A DNA stretch of 64,000 bases from assembly GCF_029407905.1 (NCBI RefSeq), contig NC_073639.1:42239501-42303500 (forward strand), written 5' to 3'. A program made the translations under genes and the position numbers. Shown here piece by piece: positions 11,553-22,845 of this stretch. The notes below the pieces were generated by a model. That model was not told where the DNA came from. It searched no databases and saw only the letters and a list, made by a program, of their open reading frames with translations. The number at the start of each line of letters is the position of its first letter. Position 1 is the first letter of the stretch. This DNA is from Bubalus kerabau. Taxonomy: Eukaryota > Chordata > Mammalia > Artiodactyla > Bovidae.

Positions 11553-11848
11553 GAGCTATTAATAATTGCCCTCTTCTCTTCCCCAGTAGTATATTAGACA
11601 TCATCCAACCTGGGATGGGGGCTCGCCTTTTGGTGTCATATCTTTTTTGTCTTTTCATACTGTTTATGGGGTTCTACCAGGAAGAATGTTGGAATGGGTT
11701 GTCATTTCCTCTTCCACTGGATCATGTTTTGTCAGAACTCTTCACTATGACCCATCCATCTTGGGTGGCCCTGCAGGGCATGGCTCATAGCTTCGTTGAG
11801 TTATGCAAGCCCATTTGCCACAAAGTTGTGATCCTTGAAGGGGAAAAC
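11553..11848 (-). mobile_element. Orphan BovB 5'-region fragment
   Basis: The segment resembles the inverted upstream part of BovB, including 'catactgtttatggggttct', 'ccatcttgggtggccctgca' and 'cgttgagttatgcaa'. No BovB 3' end accompanies it, which is unusual because LINE insertions normally retain the 3' end. The frames in this stretch are not genes. Confidence 0.7.
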
Positions 11849-11900
11849 TAATATAATTTTGTAAATCAACTATACTGCAATAAAATTTTAAAATATTAGA
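11849..11900 (+). mobile_element. L1 3' terminus
   Basis: The words 'gtaaatcaactatactgc' and 'aataaaattttaaa' are a typical artiodactyl L1 3' end. This could be the end of the L1 at 9931-11552. Confidence 0.55.
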
Positions 11901-11954
11901 AAGGTGGACAGCAGCAGCATTAAATGTCACTGCCAGCTTTTTATGTCCATGGCT

Positions 11955-12345
11955 TGGAAGAAATCAAAACATATATGGAATCTAGAAAGATGGCACTGAT
12001 GATCCTATTTGCATGGCAGCAAAGGAGAAACAGACATAAAGAACAGACTTCTGATCACAGTGGAAGATGGAGGGAGTGGGAAGACTTGAGAGAGTGATAT
12101 TAAAAAATATACATTACCATATGTAAAATTGATATCCTGTGGGAATTTGCTGTGTGATTCAGGGAACCTAAAGCTAGAGATCCGTGACAACCTAGAGGGG
12201 TGGGATGGTGGAGGGAGATGGGAGAAAGGTTTAAGAGGGAGATCATATGTATATTCCTATTGCTAACTCATGTTAATTTATGACAGAAACCATCACTATT
12301 TTACAAAGTAACTATCCTCTAATTAAACATAAAATAAAACGTTAA
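11955..12345 (+). mobile_element. L1 3' end (ruminant/artiodactyl type)
   Basis: Matches the 3' region of artiodactyl L1: 'tatatggaatctagaaagat', 'acattaccatatgtaaaatt', 'gtgggaatttgctgtgtg', 'caacctagaggggtgggatg', then an A-rich end. Non-coding. Confidence 0.8.
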
Positions 12346-12717
12346 GAAAAAAATGAGACAGAGAAGTTAATACTACCTTTGAAATGCTTAAATATATTAA
12401 GACTCAGTAGTCATACACCAAAGGTCAATGTATGTCTGGATTGAAAGGTAGACAAATAATTGTGCTCAGACTAGAACTGAAGTATTACAACAATTAAGCA
12501 CTCTTAGTATTTAGTGAGATGATGCCCTTGCTACTTAAGTCTCTCTGGGATATTCACACACAAGAAAGATAAAGATGGATAGAGCTCATTTGCAAAACTA
12601 ATGTAACAATGATATCCAAAGTTTAGTAAGATTGTAGCTGCATATAATAATTAATTATAGACAAATCTCTGATGGTAGCATATATATTCTCTTAGTTTCC
12701 TCAGATCTCCTTTCAAT
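12346..12717. other. AT-rich non-coding DNA
   Basis: No recognised element and no credible frame. Confidence 0.5.
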
Positions 12718-13045
12718 TTCATGGGTTTTACAAATGCTGTTCTCCTTGGAATTCTCTTTCTTTTATTCCATAACTAATTCCTTAAAACTCCTCATGCCTC
12801 ATCTAAAGTGTTTCTCATTTAGTGAGACCTTCCCCAATTCCGCCAAACAAGATTAGTTGTTCCCTTTCTTTTTTCTTATGAATATTACAACTGAAATTAG
12901 ATAATGGGATTTTTGTTAATATCATCCCCTTTCTTAGTTAAATTTAAATCATGTGAGCCTAATCTCAGGTACCTAAGCCAGTGTCTAGAATATAATTGGT
13001 GTCATAATACCAAATAAATTTTGAATAAATCAATTGATTAATGTG
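12718..13045 (+). mobile_element. L2 LINE fragment
   Basis: The L2 3' region is suggested by the order of 'ctcatttagtgagaccttcc', 'taagccagtgtctagaata' and an A-rich end resembling 'aataaattttgaataaat'. It is old and diverged. Confidence 0.55.
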
Positions 13046-13123
13046 GAAATAAGTAGAAAACACTAACAAACCATACATACTCGAAATATGAATTGGTCAC
13101 AAAATTATATCTCCTTTCTCTAG

Positions 13124-13318
13124 TTCAGTCAGTTCAGTTCAGTTGTTCAGTTGTGTCTGACTCTGTGACCCCATGAATCGCCGCAGCATGCCAGGCCTCC
13201 CTGTCCATCACCAACTCCCAGAGTTCACTCAAACTCATGTCCATCGAGTCAGTGATGCCATCAGCCATCTCATCCTCTGTCGTCCCCTTCTCCTCCTGCC
13301 CCCAATCCCTCCCAGCAG
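13124..13318 (-). mobile_element. BovB LINE, short 3' fragment
   Basis: Inverted tail plus about 190 bp of the extreme 3' end, close to consensus up to 'ccaatccctcccagca'. The 5' truncation point is at about 13318. Confidence 0.9.
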
Positions 13319-14400
13319 ACTACCACTATTCTGATAAGTATATTAATAGATGAATAAATTACAGATGATAAATGAGAATGGAAGGAGAGAGGAAAAATTA
13401 ATATGGAAGAAAGAGGAAACAGAAAATAAATAATTTTAGCAAATTTTTATAAATAGATGGCAGTTGATTCACTAGTAATTTATAAATGTGTAAGAAAAAA
13501 ACAATGCATGTTGCATTTAGAACCACATACTTTTAAAGTCACTATTAATGGAAAGATTGTAAAATGTTCCTTAGTCTGTATAAAACTTTTCAATACTATG
13601 CAAATTTTTGGGTCCCTTCTGAATCTTGAATAAATTATGAAGAAAAACAGGAAATGGAAGTTTGCTAGTGTTACAAAATAATATTATTTTGCATTTCAAT
13701 ATCTCAGAGGAAGAGCTTGGCAACTGAATTAAGTTGATTTAACTCTGACTTACTCACTTCTGTCATTCAATATCTCCTCACTTCAAAGCAATTATTTGAC
13801 TTTAATGTTGGTAGTTAAACAAACCAAAAAGTTTTGTAGATTCAACGTAGTCATCTTTTGCTTGAACCACTGATCTCTGTTATTTTCTACACTGATATTT
13901 AGGGCTATGGATTATAATGCACCAGGATTAAGCACGAGATTCTACACAAGATTCTAAGAGATGAAGATTTCAAAGAATTTTCCAAATTATGTTTTTATTT
14001 ATTATTATATTTTTAATGTTGGATTTTCTAATATGTGCTGTTAAAAGAAGGAATGCTTCTCAAGAGACATACTGTGTGAATCAACCCACAAATCTGTGTT
14101 GCATTACAAAAGTTATTTCTTTCTCCTTATTTAGCTTTCTATGACCTCTTCAGCCCAAGCTGAGAAAATGGTCCCTAACTTAGATGTTTTATTTTCATGG
14201 TATCAGGTAAAAGAAAAAGAAAATAGAAGACCACACATTTCATAAAGTTTTGGTGGCATATATCAGCTTCTCTCCCACTCCATTAGTGAGCAATTTGTAC
14301 TTCCAAATAGAAGTCAAAGGGGAAGGCATGTGTTTTCCCTTCATAGATTAGGTCAGCAAATAAATTGGGAAAAATAATCCATATCAACCATAAAAATATT
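13319..14400. other. Unique AT-rich DNA
   Basis: No recognised repeat and no coding frame of note. Confidence 0.5.
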
Positions 14401-14515
14401 CACGACTGCTTGGATTGTTTCCATACTTTAGTTATTATGGATAATAAATCTATGCAAATTTGTAAGTTATTTTACTCTTTTGTTGCATATTTGCATGTCT
14501 TTAGGATAGTAGTAG
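14400..14515 (-). mobile_element. Possible L1 ORF2 scrap
   Basis: 'ggattgtttccatacttta' and the following bases resemble the inverted L1 motif usually reading 'ggttgcttccatattttggc'. Short and diverged. Confidence 0.3.
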
Positions 14516-14523
14516 TAGCGTTA

Positions 14524-14719
14524 GCCGCTCAGTTGTGTCTGACTCTGCAACCCCATGGACTGTAGCCCATCAGGCTCCTTTGTCCATGGAATTCTCCTGG
14601 CAAGAATACTGGAGTGGGTTACCATTTCCTTCTCTAGGGGATCTTCCCAACCCAGCAATCAAACCAGGGTCTCCTGCATTGCAGGCATACTCTTTAACAT
14701 CTGAGACACCAGCAAAGCC
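14524..14719 (-). mobile_element. Bov-tA SINE
   Basis: Near-complete inverted Bov-tA from ccgctcagttgtgtctgac to a diverged head (ctgagacaccagcaaagcc). Confidence 0.9.
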
Positions 14720-14874
14720 AAAGCTGGAACAGTTTCAACAACATGATATTGTAGATTTGAAATATAACCTCAAAAATGAAGCAAATATGTGTGAGTCCAT
14801 AGTGATACAAATTTTGAAAAAGCAAAAGAGAGAGAGGAGAAAAATCTTCCTTATAGAAGAATTCTAAATAATAT

Positions 14875-15310
14875 GTATAAATACTCCCTATGGGAAGGGG
14901 GGTTTAGTTCTTGCATTACTCCATGAGACTGGCAAATTGTTACTTTCTTCCAAAAAATATATATTAAAGAAAGAGGAAAACAGCAACTTTGCAGTGGAGA
15001 AATCTGGCAATACTTTCTTGTCCAATCAATGATGACTAATGTCACCAGTGGTGTCCTGAGAATATCATGTAACCTTTGGCATGATATGATCAGAAAATCA
15101 CTTCACTTCTGCTGTATTCTTTTAAAAAATTTTGTTGTAGAACTATTACTAGAAAAAGATAAGACAGACTCGAATTGAAGGATGTTCTACAGGATATCTG
15201 GACAGTACCTTCAATTTATTTCAAAGTCTGAAACAGAAAGAGGACATTAATACCAAAAATTAAAAAAGTAAAAACTGTTTTGAAATTCAATTCAGCTCTG
15301 GAGTTCAGGC
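14875..15310 (+). mobile_element. Ancient interspersed repeat, family uncertain
   Basis: The stretch 'ggcaaattgttactttctt', 'cagtggagaaatctggcaat', 'tgatatgatcagaaaatcac' and 'gaaggatgttctacaggata' matches an old, widespread mammalian repeat I remember only by sequence. I do not name the family. The 64-codon minus-strand frame is incidental. Confidence 0.4.
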
Positions 15311-16167
15311 ATCAACAAAGCAGCAATGTCTTTTTTTAAGTTTTGCCACATAGAACGTGACTATAATTTGGATTTGTCTGTTTTCGAGGGTAGTACTATA
15401 AGTTTTGCTCATGTATTTTGAAGCTCTATTTTTAAGTGCATGGTACATTGGTTTATAATCTTTTATTGTATTTATAGTATATTTCCCATTAACAGGATAT
15501 ATTTGGTCTTATGTTTTGATCCAATCTGACAATCTTTTCTTTTCACTTTGGCTCCTACATCATTTACATTTCATGTCGTTTTTGATATTTTGGCATTGAA
15601 ACATCTCACTTAAGTATTTGTTTTATATGTTTTCCATCTATTTTTTATCGCTCTTTCCTCATTGTCTATCTTCTTTTGAATAACTGAATATTTTAACTTT
15701 TTGAATTTATTTTGTTGTTACATTAGCCACAATTTTTTTAAAAAAAATTTTTTGCTGCAAATACCACACTATTTATGTCTTTAAAAAGCTCTAGAACATT
15801 CAAATAATTCATAAAATGTTATATATTATCCATGTATTTGCTATTTGTGATCCTCTACTTCCTTTTTTTTAAGATTTATATTTTACTCCACTATATTCTT
15901 TCTTCTTGGAGAATGTTATTTTATATATCTGTAATGCAAGTCTTTTGCTGGTGAAACTGCTCCCACATTTGGATGTGAGAAAAATTATTTATTTTCACAT
16001 TCTTTATGAAACTTATTTCCATTAGGTTTACAATTCTTGGTCTCATTTTTTTCCCACTCGGTATTTTAAAGTGCTCCTCTACTCTCTTTATTTCCAACAG
16101 GATACCTGCTTTCATCACTATCTGCTTCTCTGTATTTTTTCCTTGGTTCCTTTTAAGATTTTCCATA

Positions 16168-16221
16168 TATATATACATATATATATATGTGTATATATAT
16201 ATATATATTTTTTTTTTTTTT
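16168..16221. repeat. (TA)n microsatellite plus T-run
   Basis: Alternating TA/CA dinucleotides run straight into a T-homopolymer of about 13 bases. Confidence 0.85.
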
Positions 16222-16477
16222 AGTAATTTGACTATGTCATGCCTTGATATAATTTCCTTCTTATTCATTGCATTTGTGGTTTGTTGAAATTATTGGATTA
16301 TTTGTGTTAATAAATTGGAGTACATTCAGAAAAAGTATTGACCTTTGGCCATTGTTCATATTCTTTTTTTCTACCTATACCACCCCAATTTTGGTAACTC
16401 CAAATACATAATATTAAGTGGCTTCACATTTTCCAACAGCTCAGTGATACCTTGTTTGTATTTAAAAATACTCTATT

Positions 16478-16805
16478 GTCGTGCTTCTTTGGTGGTCTAG
16501 TAATAAAGGATCTGCCTGTCAATACAGGAGACATAGGTTCAATTCCTGATCCTGGAGAATCCCACATGCTGCAGAGGATCTGAACTCATGTGTCACAACT
16601 ATTGAGCCTGTGCTCTAGAGGCCAGGAACCACAACTACTGAAGCCCACCTGCCCTAGAGTCAGTTCTCCACAACAAGAGAAGACACTACAATGAGAAGCC
16701 CCTGCAGAGCAACTAGAGAGTAGCACCCATTCTCTCCAACTAGAGAAAAGCCCATGCAGCAATGAATACCTACCACAAGACAAAAATAAGTAAACAGAAT
16801 TTTTT
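16478..16805 (+). mobile_element. CHR-type tRNA-derived SINE
   Basis: A tRNA-like head (gtgcttctttggtggtctag) is followed by the CHR body, recognisable by 'cacaactattgagcctgtgc', 'cacaactactgaagccca', 'caacaagagaagacac' and an A-rich tail. A 13-bp TSD with one mismatch flanks it: aaaatactctatt (16465-16477) and aaaataccctatt (16806-16818). This family is shared by cetartiodactyls and is older than Bov-A2. Confidence 0.85.
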
Positions 16806-16920
16806 AAAATACCCTATTCTCTGTGCCTTTCAATTGGGATACTTTATATTTTGTTGTCTCATTTTCATTAGCCTTTTTTTCTCTATTGTGTAATCTGGAA
16901 AATTTTATCAGCTGCTAGAA

Positions 16921-17286
16921 ATTATTTTCTTGCTTGGTGCTAGTCATTTTTATATCACTTGGTGAGCAAAATGCTTCCATGGGCAAAAAGGGTAGAATCT
17001 TTTGAATAAATGGTTAGATTAGACCTAATTAGAGACTGAGATGGTCTATGCACAAAAAAAGCAGTGAAGACAGTATGTAAGGCTTAAGAGGAAAATTATC
17101 AAGAGACATTGTAATGACACATGTAGGAATTTAATCTACATTTTATATTTTCTTATTTAAATACATACCGAGATCATTATGTGGCATTAGAGTAAGAGGA
17201 GAAAGAGTGAAATATAAATTTAGAAAAGTGGCACAGAGCCTGTGCTTAAGAAAAACTTGTATGGTGCCATGCCTGCTAGATCAAAT
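16921..17286. other. AT-rich non-coding DNA
   Basis: Nothing recognised. Confidence 0.45.
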
Positions 17287-17524
17287 TAGTCTTGTCCAAC
17301 TTTTTGTGAACCTGTGGACTGTAGCCCACAGAGCAACTCTGTCTAAGGGATTCTCTAGTCAAGAATACTGGAGTGTGTTGCCATGTCCTCCTTCAGGGGA
17401 TCTTCCAGACCCAGAGATTGAAATGTGTCTCTTACATTCCCTGCATTGGTAGGCAGGTGTTTTGTTTTTTGTTTTTTGTTTTTTGTTTTTTTCTTTTTTA
17501 CCAATAGGGCCACCTAGAAAACCC
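17287..17524 (-). mobile_element. Bov-tA SINE with internal T6G expansion
   Basis: Inverted Bov-tA. At 17460-17500 the tRNA-side segment is interrupted by repeated TTTTTTG units before taccaatagggccacctag. Confidence 0.85.
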
Positions 17525-17720
17525 CAAGGTGTCCCACAAATATCCATACCTACCCAGTACCTTTGACTGTGAATTCATCTGGAAATAGGTGTGTTATTTT
17601 ATTCCATAATATCTTACAGAAAAATCTGAATGAAACTTTTAACCATTCCAAAACAAAATTAGTTATACTAAGATAATGTCATACTGGATTAGGGTGATCT
17701 TAATTTTATTAAGACGTCCT
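17525..17720 (+). mobile_element. MLT1-like MaLR LTR, 5' half
   Basis: Diverged MLT1: 'catctggaaataggtgtg' and 'aatgtcatactggattaggg' match the MLT1 interior. The LTR resumes at 20975, after the BovB nest. Confidence 0.55.
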
Positions 17721-18464
17721 GTTCACTCGCTCAGTCATGTCTGACTCTCTGCCATCCCATGGACTGCACTGTGACAGGTTTGCCTGTCCTTCGCTATCTC
17801 CTGGAGTTTGCTAAAACTCATGTTCATTGAGACCATGATACCATCCAACCATCTCATCCTCTGTCACTCCCTTCTCCTGACCTCAATATTTCCCAGCATC
17901 AGAGTCTTTTCCAGTGAGCTGACTCTTTGCATCAGATGGCCAAAGTATCAAAGCTTCAGCTTCAGCATCAATCCTTCCAATAAGTATCCAGTGTTGATTT
18001 CCTTTAGGATTGACTGGTTTAATCTCCCTGCTGTCCAAGAGATTCTCAAGAGTCTTCTTCAGTGCCCCAATTTAAAAGCATCAATTTTTTTGTGCTCAGC
18101 ATTCTTGATGGTCCAACTCTCACATCTGTACACGACTATTAGTAAAATCATAGCTTTTGACTATACTGACCTCTGCCAGCACAGTGATGCCTTTGCTTTT
18201 CAGTATGCTGTCTAGCGTTGTCATAGCTTTTCTTCCATAGAGAAAGCATCTTTTAATTTCATGGTTGCAGTCACTGTCCACAGTGATTTTGGAGCCCAAG
18301 AAAATAAATTCTGTCACTGTTTCCATTATTTCCCCATCTATTTGCCACGAAGTGATGGGACTGGATGCCATGATCTTAGTTTTTTGAATGTTGAGTTTCA
18401 GGCCAGTTTTTTCACTCTCTTCTTTCACCCTCATCAAGAGGCTCTTTAGTTTCTCTTTGCTTTC

Positions 18465-19138
18465 TGTTGGTAGCTTACAGTGAAAGGTGTTGGATTCGTG
18501 ATCTCTGAAGAAGAAGATTTACCTCTGGGACCAGAGACCAGACTTGATCAGGACTCAAGGAAAGGACTTGAAAGGACTCAAGACCTTTTGTGTAGCAGAG
18601 TTTTATTAAAGTATAAAAAGGGACAAAGAAAGCTTCTGACATAGACATCAGAAGAGGGACAGAGAGTGTCCCTCCTTGTTAGTTTTAGCAAGCTGTTTTA
18701 TGTCTGTTAGAAAGCTATTCATCAGATAAGAGAGACACCTCCAGGCTGAAGGAGTTTCACAAGGCCCTTCTCCCACAATATGCATTTTTGAAATAGGATG
18801 GCATGAGGTATGTCATCCCCCAGCCACAAAACAATTGATATGAATACGGTTTTGTTGAGCTATTATTAGCCCAAGATTTGAGAAAAGGAAAAAAAAAAAA
18901 GTTAGTCTTAGGTGGAACTGTTTTGAAGAAAGGCAAATTCCAAAGCAAATCCATAGTTTCATTAACACAGCTTAAGAAAAACATTTCCATAGAAAAGTCT
19001 CCTTTTAAGGAAAAAAAATCTGACCCTTGTAGTTTGTTTCCTCCTGCTGCTTAAGGGAGAGATAAAAAAATGTCTGGCATTGCAGCCTATTTCCTCCATT
19101 TGGACAACCCTGGCCTTCCTGCCTGTCACCCTCTCACA
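18465..19138 (-). mobile_element. ERV LTR inserted in BovB
   Basis: About 674 bp, beginning TG and ending CA, with a minus-strand AATAAA (plus-strand tttatt, 18602-18607). BovB sequence stops at 'ctttgctttc' and resumes at 'gccattgtggtggggtcat', which fixes the boundaries closely. No retroviral genes flank it, so it reads as a solo LTR of a ruminant ERV; I recall similar bovine LTRs but do not assign a family. The TSD is unclear. Confidence 0.65.
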
Positions 19139-19250
19139 GCCATTGTGGTGGGGTCATGTGCATATTTGAGGTTCTTAACATTTCTCTCAGCAATCTTGAT
19201 TCCAGCTTGTGATTCACCCAGCCCTGCATTTTGCATGATGTTCTGTGTGT

Positions 19251-19431
19251 AGGGCTTCTCAGGTAGCTCAACTGGTAAAGAATCCGCCAGCAATGCAGGA
19301 GACCCCAGATTTGTTCCTGGGTTGGGAAGATCCCATGGAGAAGGGAACAGCTATCCACTCCAGTATTCTGGCCTGGAGAATTTCTTGGACTGTATAGTCT
19401 ATGGGGTTGCAGAGAGTTGGACATGATTGAA
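19251..19431 (+). mobile_element. Bov-tA SINE nested in BovB
   Basis: tRNA-like head (gggcttctcaggtagctca) and body to 'gagttggacatgattgaac'. BovB continues on both sides ('catgatgttctg' and 'gaagttaaataagc'). Confidence 0.9.
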
Positions 19432-19821
19432 CATAGAAGTTAAATAAGCAAGGTGACAATATACAGCCTTGATTTACTCCTTTTCTAATTTTGAACCCGT
19501 CAGTTGTTCCATGTCCAGTTCTAACTGTTACTTATTGACCTACATACAGGTTTCACAGGAGGCAAGGTGGTCTGATATTTTCATGCTTTTAGAACTTTCC
19601 ACAGTTTGTTGTGATTCACACAGTCAAAGACTTTAACATAGTCAAGCAGAACTAGATTTTTTTTTGGAATTCCCTTGCTTTTCCTATGATTCAATGAATA
19701 TTGACAATTTAATCTCTTATTCCTCAGCCTTTTCTAAATCCAGCTTTACATCTGGAAGTTCTTGGTTCACGTACTGTTGAAGCCTAGCTTGAAGGATTTT
19801 GAGCATTAACTTCCAAGTATG

Positions 19822-19961
19822 TGCTGCTGCTGCTGCTGCTGCTAAGTCACTTCAGTCGTGTCCAACTCTGTACGACCCCATAGATGGCAGCCCACGAGGC
19901 TTCTCCGTCCCTGGGATTCTCCAAGCAAGAACACTGGAGTGAGTTGCCACCTCCTTCTCCA
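19822..19961 (-). mobile_element. Bov-A monomer SINE nested in BovB
   Basis: A single inverted Bov-A unit opens with a (GCT)n run, the complement of the usual AGC tail. Perfect 10-bp TSD tccaagtatg at 19812-19821 and 19962-19971. Confidence 0.9.
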
Positions 19962-20974
19962 TCCAAGTATGCGAGATGAGTGCAATTGTGCAGTAGTTTC
20001 AAAATTCTTTGGCATTGCGCTTCTATGGGATTAGTATGAAACTAACCTTTTCAGTCCTGTGGCCACTGCTGAGTTTTACAAATTTGCTGGTATATTGAGT
20101 GCAGTACTATAACATCATCATCTTTTAGGATCTAAAGTTACTCTGGTGGAATTCCATCACCTCCACTAGCTTTGTCTGTAGTGATGCTTCCTAAGGCCCA
20201 GGATGTCTGGCTCTAGGTGAGTGATCACATCATCATGGTCATTTAGGTCATTAAGACCTATTTTTATAGTTCTTCTGTGTATTCTTGACACCCTTCTTAA
20301 TCTCTTCAACTTCTGTTAGGTCCATACCATTTCTGTCCTTTAGTGTGCCTATCTTTGCATGAAACACTCTCTCGGTATCTCTAATTTTCTTGAAGAGATC
20401 TCTAGTCTTTTCTATTCTATTGTTTTTCTCTATTTGCATTGTTCACTTATGAAGGCTTTCTTATCTGTCCTTGCTCTTCTCTGGAACTCTGCATTCAGAT
20501 GGGTGTATCTTTCCTTTTCTCCTTTGCTTTTTGCTTTTTCTCAGCTATTTGTAAGGCCTCCTCAGGGAACCATTTTGCCATTTTGCATTTCTTTTTCTTG
20601 GAGATAGTTTGGTCACTGCCTCTTGTACAATGTTGTGAACCTCCATTCATAGTTCTTTAGGCATTCTTTCTATTATATCTAATCCCTTGAATCTATTTGT
20701 CACTTCCACTGTATAATTATAAGGAATTTGATTTAGTTCATACCTGAATGGCTTAGTGGCTTTTCCTACTTTCTTCAATTTAAGTCTGAATTCTGCAATA
20801 AGTAGTTTATGATCTGAGCCACTGTCAGCTCCTGGTCTTGTTTTGGCTGACTGTATAGAACTTCTTCATCTTTTCCTGCAAAGACTGTAATCAATCTCAT
20901 TTTAGTATTGATCATCTAGTGATGGCCATGTGTAGAGATGCCTCTTGTCTTGTTGGAAGAGGGTGATTACCATT

Positions 20975-21290
20975 GTCCTTATAAAGAGGGGGAAATTTGG
21001 ACAAATAAATACACACATATAGAGAACACTACATTATAATATAAGCAGAAACTGGAGTTATATCATGAGAAGCTAACAAATTTAAGGATTTTCAGCCACC
21101 ATCAGATGCAAGGAAGTAGTTATGGAACAGGTTCTCCCTCAGAGTCCCCATAACAAGAACCAACGCTGAAAACACTTTACTTTTGGACTAACTGACTTCA
21201 GAACTGTAAAAGAATGAATGAACATCTGTTGTTTGAGGTCACCCAATTTGTGTTAATTTGTTGCAGTAATTCCAGGAAGCCAATACACTT
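20975..21290 (+). mobile_element. MLT1-like MaLR LTR, 3' half
   Basis: Continues the LTR begun at 17525: 'tccttataaagagggggaaa', 'ggaacaggttctccctcaga', 'ttgtttgaggtcacccaatt' and 'ttaatttgttgcagtaattc' are MLT1 3' hallmarks. The 95-codon frame that starts at 21214 is incidental. Confidence 0.7.
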
Positions 21291-21636
21291 GCTGAGAAGC
21301 ACTAGGAGTGTAATATGTTATGATAATTGTATGATTATTTCCCACCAGATAAAGATGTATTTTAAACATAGAGTAAGCAGAGATTTGGCACTAATCAGGA
21401 TTGGAGTTTCAAGTTTAGTTCAAAAGAGTGGCAAATTAATTGTTGATAAAGGCAAATTTGTGAATATTCTGATTGACAATTCAATTAATTGTGCAAAGTA
21501 GGTTTGGACATATATAGAGAAAGAGACAAAGATTATAGGATGATAACATTTTAGATGGTGGGTTTAAATATTGAAACTGGATTGTTATCAAAAGTGTGAT
21601 AGGCATATAGATGGCAAAATGATTTAAATTGATTAT
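21291..21636. other. AT-rich non-coding DNA
   Basis: No recognised element. Confidence 0.45.
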
Positions 21637-22012
21637 GGCATTTGATGTTTTCAAACTGGGGTGCTGGAGAAGACTCTTGAGAGTGCCTTGGAATGCAAGG
21701 AGATCAAACCCGTCAATCCTAAAGGAAACCAATCCTGAATATTCATTGGAAGAAATGATACTGGAGCTGAAGTTCCAATACTTTGGCCACCTGATGCGTA
21801 AAGCTGACTCATTGGAAAAGACCCTGATGCTAGGAAAAATTGAGGACAAGAGGAGAAGGGGGCCACAGAGGTTGAGATGGCTAGATGGCATCACTAACTC
21901 AATGGCATTTGTTAGAGCAAACTCAGGGTGATGGTGAAAGACAGAGAAGCCTGGCATGCTGCAATTCATGGGGCCGCAAAGCGTCAGACATGACTTAGTG
22001 ACTGAACAATAG
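21637..22012 (+). mobile_element. BovB LINE, 3' fragment
   Basis: C-terminal BovB codons are visible (WRRLLRVPW, LKFQYFGHLMRKADSLEKTLM, broken near 21930). The degraded tail is 'agtgactgaacaatag'. It lies opposite in strand to the long BovB ending at 20974. Confidence 0.85.
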
Positions 22013-22029
22013 CATGAAATTTGATTATA

Positions 22030-22495
22030 TTTATTGTTTTTGCCTCTCCTGATCTACACTCTGTCCTTCATGTTGATCTCTTTCCCAGGAGACTCACCTC
22101 CATGGATAACATTTATGTTCTTCCTTACCTTCTGGGTACAGAGTAAGTCTGGATAGCCCAAACTAAAACTCACACTGAAGAAGATTAGGAAATGTAGTTT
22201 ATGAACTCCTTTCTCTGTGACCCCTCTCCCTTACAGTCTTTGTTCCTCAACCCAGGGACACTGTTGTCTCTAGGAATCTTGTCTACATAACACCTTCTTC
22301 TTCTTCTTAGATTATCCCTTAAGATCTAGGAATAATATAATTTTATTTTTATAAAGTATTGTTACTTATTATAATTGAGGCTCTGTTACTTCCCTCCCAT
22401 ACTTTTTAATAGTTGTCATTTTATAAATAAATCTTCTATTAATTATGTTAATTTTAATGAGATTTCTGTTTAATAGGACCCTGACTGATACAAAG
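22030..22495 (+). mobile_element. Possible ancient repeat ending 'ggaccctgactgatac'
   Basis: The last 80 bases (ATAAA-rich stretch, then 'gtttaataggaccctgactg') match a common ancient mammalian repeat end. The upstream part is too diverged to name. Confidence 0.35.
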
Positions 22496-22641
22496 AGTAT
22501 ATTTTTATTGCTAAGGACAAAGTCTTAGAAACAAATAAGAAAAGTAGGGTGAAGATTAGTGGTGGATAGAAGTTCTAGGAAATGAGTAGACACTATGTTA
22601 AGGAGGAATCTGTGAAGCTACTGAATCACCCAGAAATATAT

Positions 22642-22845
22642 GCTTCCCTGGTGGCTCAGTTGGTAAAGAATCCACCTGCACTATGGGAGATCTTGGTTCA
22701 AGCTCTGGGTTGGGAAGATCCCCTGGAGGAGGGCATGGCAACCCTCTGGTATTCTTGCCTGGAAAATCCCCATGGAAAGAGGAGCCTGGTGGGCTGCAGT
22801 CCATAGTATCTCAAAGAGTTGGACACAACTAAGCCACTAAGCACA
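22642..22845 (+). mobile_element. Bov-tA SINE
   Basis: Full-length with head tgcttccctggtggctcag, B-box-like ggttcaagctc and body to 'ggacacaactaagccacta'. The overlapping frames are artefacts. Confidence 0.93.

Larger units (their letters stand above)
15311..16920 (-). mobile_element. Old L1M (ORF2 5' part to 5' region), split by CHR SINE
   Basis: Inverted L1M: 'tgtattttgaagctctatt', 'gatccaatctgacaatctt', 'tcatttacatttcatgtcg', then 'actatgtcatgccttgatat' and onwards past the SINE to 'tgcctttcaattgggatact'. A (TA)n plus T-run at 16168-16220 sits inside. The two opposing frames at 15921-16287 are low-complexity artefacts of the TA tract. Confidence 0.6.
17721..20974 (-). mobile_element. Long BovB LINE inside MLT1, itself triply interrupted
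   Basis: Inverted BovB running from the 3' tail region (17721) through the C-terminal domain, the RT region (19139-20200) and the linker into the endonuclease-proximal part ('cactgtcagctcctggtctt', 20820-20840). It is broken by an LTR (18465-19138), a Bov-tA (19251-19431) and a Bov-A (19822-19961). Without these it is about 2.25 kb. The word gtcct at 17716-17720 and 20975-20979 fits a short TSD within the MLT1. Many frameshifts; the longest frames are about 105 codons (18120-18437). Confidence 0.85.

Noticed and set aside
15921..16287. Overlapping 93- and 115-codon frames on opposite strands
   Set aside because: Both pass through a TA microsatellite (IYIYIY runs) inside an old L1M and have no independent support.
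18465..19138. Host promoter or CpG island
   Set aside because: Boundaries coincide with interruptions of BovB and the ends are TG...CA, which points to an LTR; no CpG enrichment is visible.
21481..21969. 162-codon minus-strand frame
   Set aside because: It mostly reads the antisense of the plus-strand BovB fragment at 21637-22012.
22642..22845. tRNA gene suggested by A- and B-box-like sequence
   Set aside because: The boxes belong to the tRNA-derived head of a Bov-tA SINE. The rest of a tRNA cloverleaf is missing. The same applies to the other Bov-tA copies.
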